Part shown: one piece after another, positions 61,628 through 64,000 of the stretch
How positions within the stretch are numbered: the stretch's first letter is position 1
Layout of the letters: every line of letters starts with the position of its first letter
Source of the DNA: Polyodon spathula
Lineage: Eukaryota > Chordata > Actinopteri > Acipenseriformes > Polyodontidae
Reading direction: 5' to 3'
Length of the DNA stretch: 64,000 nucleotides
NCBI RefSeq assembly: GCF_017654505.1
Contig: NC_054571.1
Span: 349,376 to 413,375 of the forward strand
The notes under the pieces: generated by a model
Databases searched by the model: none
The model's input: the letters and a program-made list of their open reading frames with translations, nothing else
What the model was told of the DNA's origin: nothing
Made by a program: the position numbers and the translations under genes

Positions 61628-64000
61628 CTGGAAGAGAGAGAGAGAGAGAGAGAGCGCGCATGACTGTGGGACACTGCAACTTTAAAAAGACGCCTCTACT
61701 AGACACAGCATTGCCACGGTTACTAGGCAGAGTTCTAACGCGGCTGTCTTTCCTGTTAAGAGCTGTGTAGTTCCTGCGCTCCGCTCCGGTAAAAGCAATG
61801 CCACTTTCATGCTTGGGACCTTTCCCAGCAGACGACGCCCCCTCTCCGCCTGTGCGAACGGCTTCTTCTTGGGCTAGAAGAAGTCGCTCGTCTTTACTTC
61901 TAAGAAAAACAGTGTTGTAAGCTGCAGTTCATAATTCAGGATTCCACTCTCACTGCAGAAAGAGAATATGCCGAAACTGACTCTTGAGCGCCGCGGCATT
62001 TCTCCATTAAGCAAGGAGACAAGGTGCGATCGCATTTACAGTAAGCAACTCCAGCGATTTTAGGGAGAGGTTTTGAGCCCAGATGGGCAGATCGTGTCAC
62101 TGCCGTTGCCAGGAATAACCATCTTGCACACCCCCTGGACCACAAGACAGAGGAGCGCACAGCACCTGCTCTCCACCGGCAGGGAGTGACATCAGCATTC
62201 ACCACGGTGACATCACAAGCCCCACCCCCCAGCCTCCTCTTAACCCTTGAGCTTNNNNNNNNNNNNNNNNNNNNNNNNNNNNNNNNNNNNNNNNNNNNNN
62301 NNNNNNNNNNNNNNNNNNNNNNNNNNNNNNNNNNNNNNNNNNNNNNNNNNNNNNNNNNNNNNNNNNNNNNNNNNNNNNNNNNNNNNNNNNNNNNNNNNNN
62401 NNNNNNNNNNNNNNNNNNNNNNNNNNNNNNNNNNNNNNNNNNNNNNNNNNNNNNNNNNNNNNNNNNNNNNNNNNNNNNNNNNNNNNNNNNNNNNNNNNNN
62501 NNNNNNNNNNNNNNNNNNNNNNNNNNNNNNNNNNNNNNNNNNNNNNNNNNNNNNNNNNNNNNNNNNNNNNNNNNNNNNNNNNNNNNNNNNNNNNNNNNNN
62601 NNNNNNNNNNNNNNNNNNNNNNNNNNNNNNNNNNNNNNNNNNNNNNNNNNNNNNNNNNNNNNNNNNNNNNNNNNNNNNNNNNNNNNNNNNNNNNNNNNNN
62701 NNNNNNNNNNNNNNNNNNNNNNNNNNNNNNNNNNNNNNNNNNNNNNNNNNNNNNACTGTAGGTGCTTGGACCTTGCTGTATTTATGAAGAGTGCGACAGA
62801 CAGATAGGCGGATGGGACGAGCATATATAAATGCAGAGCCTCTCCCCCACACACGCTATATAATTGAAGCTCTCAGCTGCTACACAAAGTCCTGTATGCC
62901 ACTGCAGCTCCCAGCAACACAAATCTCATGCATCCCTCACCCGGTTTTGTTTGCTTGTTTTTAACGTTGGCAGTTCCTGATCATTTGTTGCACCCACCTG
63001 AGGCTAAATGAGCGAAAGCACTCCCGCAATCAAGCCCTGAAATCAGGCTGGAGCGCTCAAAACGCACCCTTAGGTACTCAGTGCTCTGGCATTGCTTCTA
63101 ACACAAACACAACCGACATGTTTGCTATGCAGATGGCTGCAGTTTTGTGCCAGTGGCTAAGAGGCGAACTCCTGTTTTTAGGGTCCTAAAGTGTTCTCTG
63201 ACAGCAATCTGCTGTTCATGACAGCTGACTCACAGGGGGTTGCACAGTGCACTTCGATTGCTAAATAAATAAATACATAGACAGATAACGACAGCGCCAC
63301 CTGCTGAGCAGTGTGACCAGCCAGTGACGGGGAACAAGGACCTTTGCTATGCTGAAAGCCCAGGAAGACACAGACGTGACCATGCATTATTTTGATGGAA
63401 AGCTGCTTCCATTAGCAATATTTATATGGGCCCCGTGTGGTCCATTGCAGGAGGCTAATCAATCAAACACATAAATAAACACTTTTACTGGTGCTTCAGG
63501 AGCCTTCTTAACAGCAGTGGAACAAAATACCCCCACCCTTCAGGCAATTAAAATGGTGTTTAACAGGTAATAAAAACATTCCTGCTGCTTCACATGGATA
63601 TTTCGATAAGTTCAATTAAACGTCGTTGATTTGTTTTCAACTCCTGCAGTGCTTTCTTCCCAGAGTGTCTCGGCAGCTGCCTTCCAGACTCGTGTAAAGA
63701 TGTAAAGATGAGATTTTTTCAGAAGCTGGCTGCTGTTTCCCCCTGCTGCTTAAACAGCTGCAATGGGACAACATGCTCAGCCATGGCGGCTGAGAATCAA
63801 GACCCTTCTGCGAACAAACGAGACGCAGGCTTTGGAAAGATTCGCTGTTTTGTTAAACTGCTTTGCTGCACTGAGAGACGCTGTCACGGGAGATGGTGCT
63901 TATGTTTTTTTTTTTTTTTTTTACCTTATTGCGAATGTGTTAACCTTTTAGAAGCGTGCTCCGAGAGTCATCTCGCTCTAGTCATTGTAATCAATTTCAC
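61628..64000. other. PRKCSH intron/upstream region with no exon recognised
   Basis: Since the 61558-61627 exon starts inside a codon series and continues the coiled coil, further 5' PRKCSH exons must lie to its right. None could be identified with confidence in 61628-62254 or 62755-64000; they may fall in the N gap or beyond the window. A short GA repeat abuts the acceptor of the 61627 exon (61631-61654). Confidence 0.6.
62255..62754. other. Assembly gap of exactly 500 N
   Basis: A placeholder of conventional length inside or just upstream of PRKCSH. True size unknown. Confidence 1.

Overview
This is a vertebrate genomic window, almost certainly from a ray-finned fish. Its spliced genes have GT-AG introns, long non-coding stretches and abundant microsatellites, together with Tc1/mariner-type transposons, tRNA-derived SINEs and non-LTR fragments. 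The encoded proteins resemble their vertebrate orthologues closely enough to name three neuronal or housekeeping genes. I lean toward a non-teleost fish such as a sturgeon or paddlefish because of the repeat flavour, but that is only an impression. Two runs of exactly 500 N (25001-25500, 62255-62754) are scaffold gaps. Layout: (1) 1-2725 is upstream non-coding sequence with a GT microsatellite and a LINE 3' end. (2) 2726-20799 on the + strand is MAST1, microtubule-associated Ser/Thr kinase 1, from its second or a later exon to the stop. It has 25 exons encoding the MAST (DUF1908) region, an AGC kinase domain, a PDZ domain and a long Ser/Pro-rich tail; the first coding exon(s) lie outside the window. 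(3) 20800-30339 is intergenic, with a tRNA-like 60-bp minisatellite. (4) 30340-49625 on the + strand is ELAVL3 (HuC): a CCAAT/TATA promoter, a first exon with only three codons, a 9.2-kb intron and six further exons, giving 359 residues with three RRMs. (5) 49626-58688 is the ELAVL3 3' UTR/flank, with an 876-bp CA repeat and a dead Tc1 transposon. (6) 58689-61627 on the - strand holds the last five recognisable exons of PRKCSH (glucosidase II beta), ending in the ER-retention signal HDEL; its 5' half lies upstream, partly in the second gap or beyond the window. ELAVL3 and PRKCSH are tail-to-tail, as in human 19p13.2, which supports both identifications. MAST1 lies in the same broad human chromosomal region but over a megabase away, so its direct adjacency here is notable. 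The genes are not an operon. MAST1 and ELAVL3 are both neuronal (cytoskeletal kinase; neuron-specific RNA-binding protein), and PRKCSH is a ubiquitous ER glycoprotein-processing factor. The strongest oddities are: four consecutive MAST1 introns made almost wholly of different tandem repeats; a MAST1 exon bracketed by TG repeats at both splice sites; a 22-nt excess in a MAST1 kinase exon that breaks the frame as assembled; a 25-copy array that grew out of the terminal repeat of a DNA transposon inside ELAVL3; a tandem array of tRNA-like (pol III box-like) units; and a perfect inverted repeat around a poly-G run. I found no wholly new gene system with confidence.
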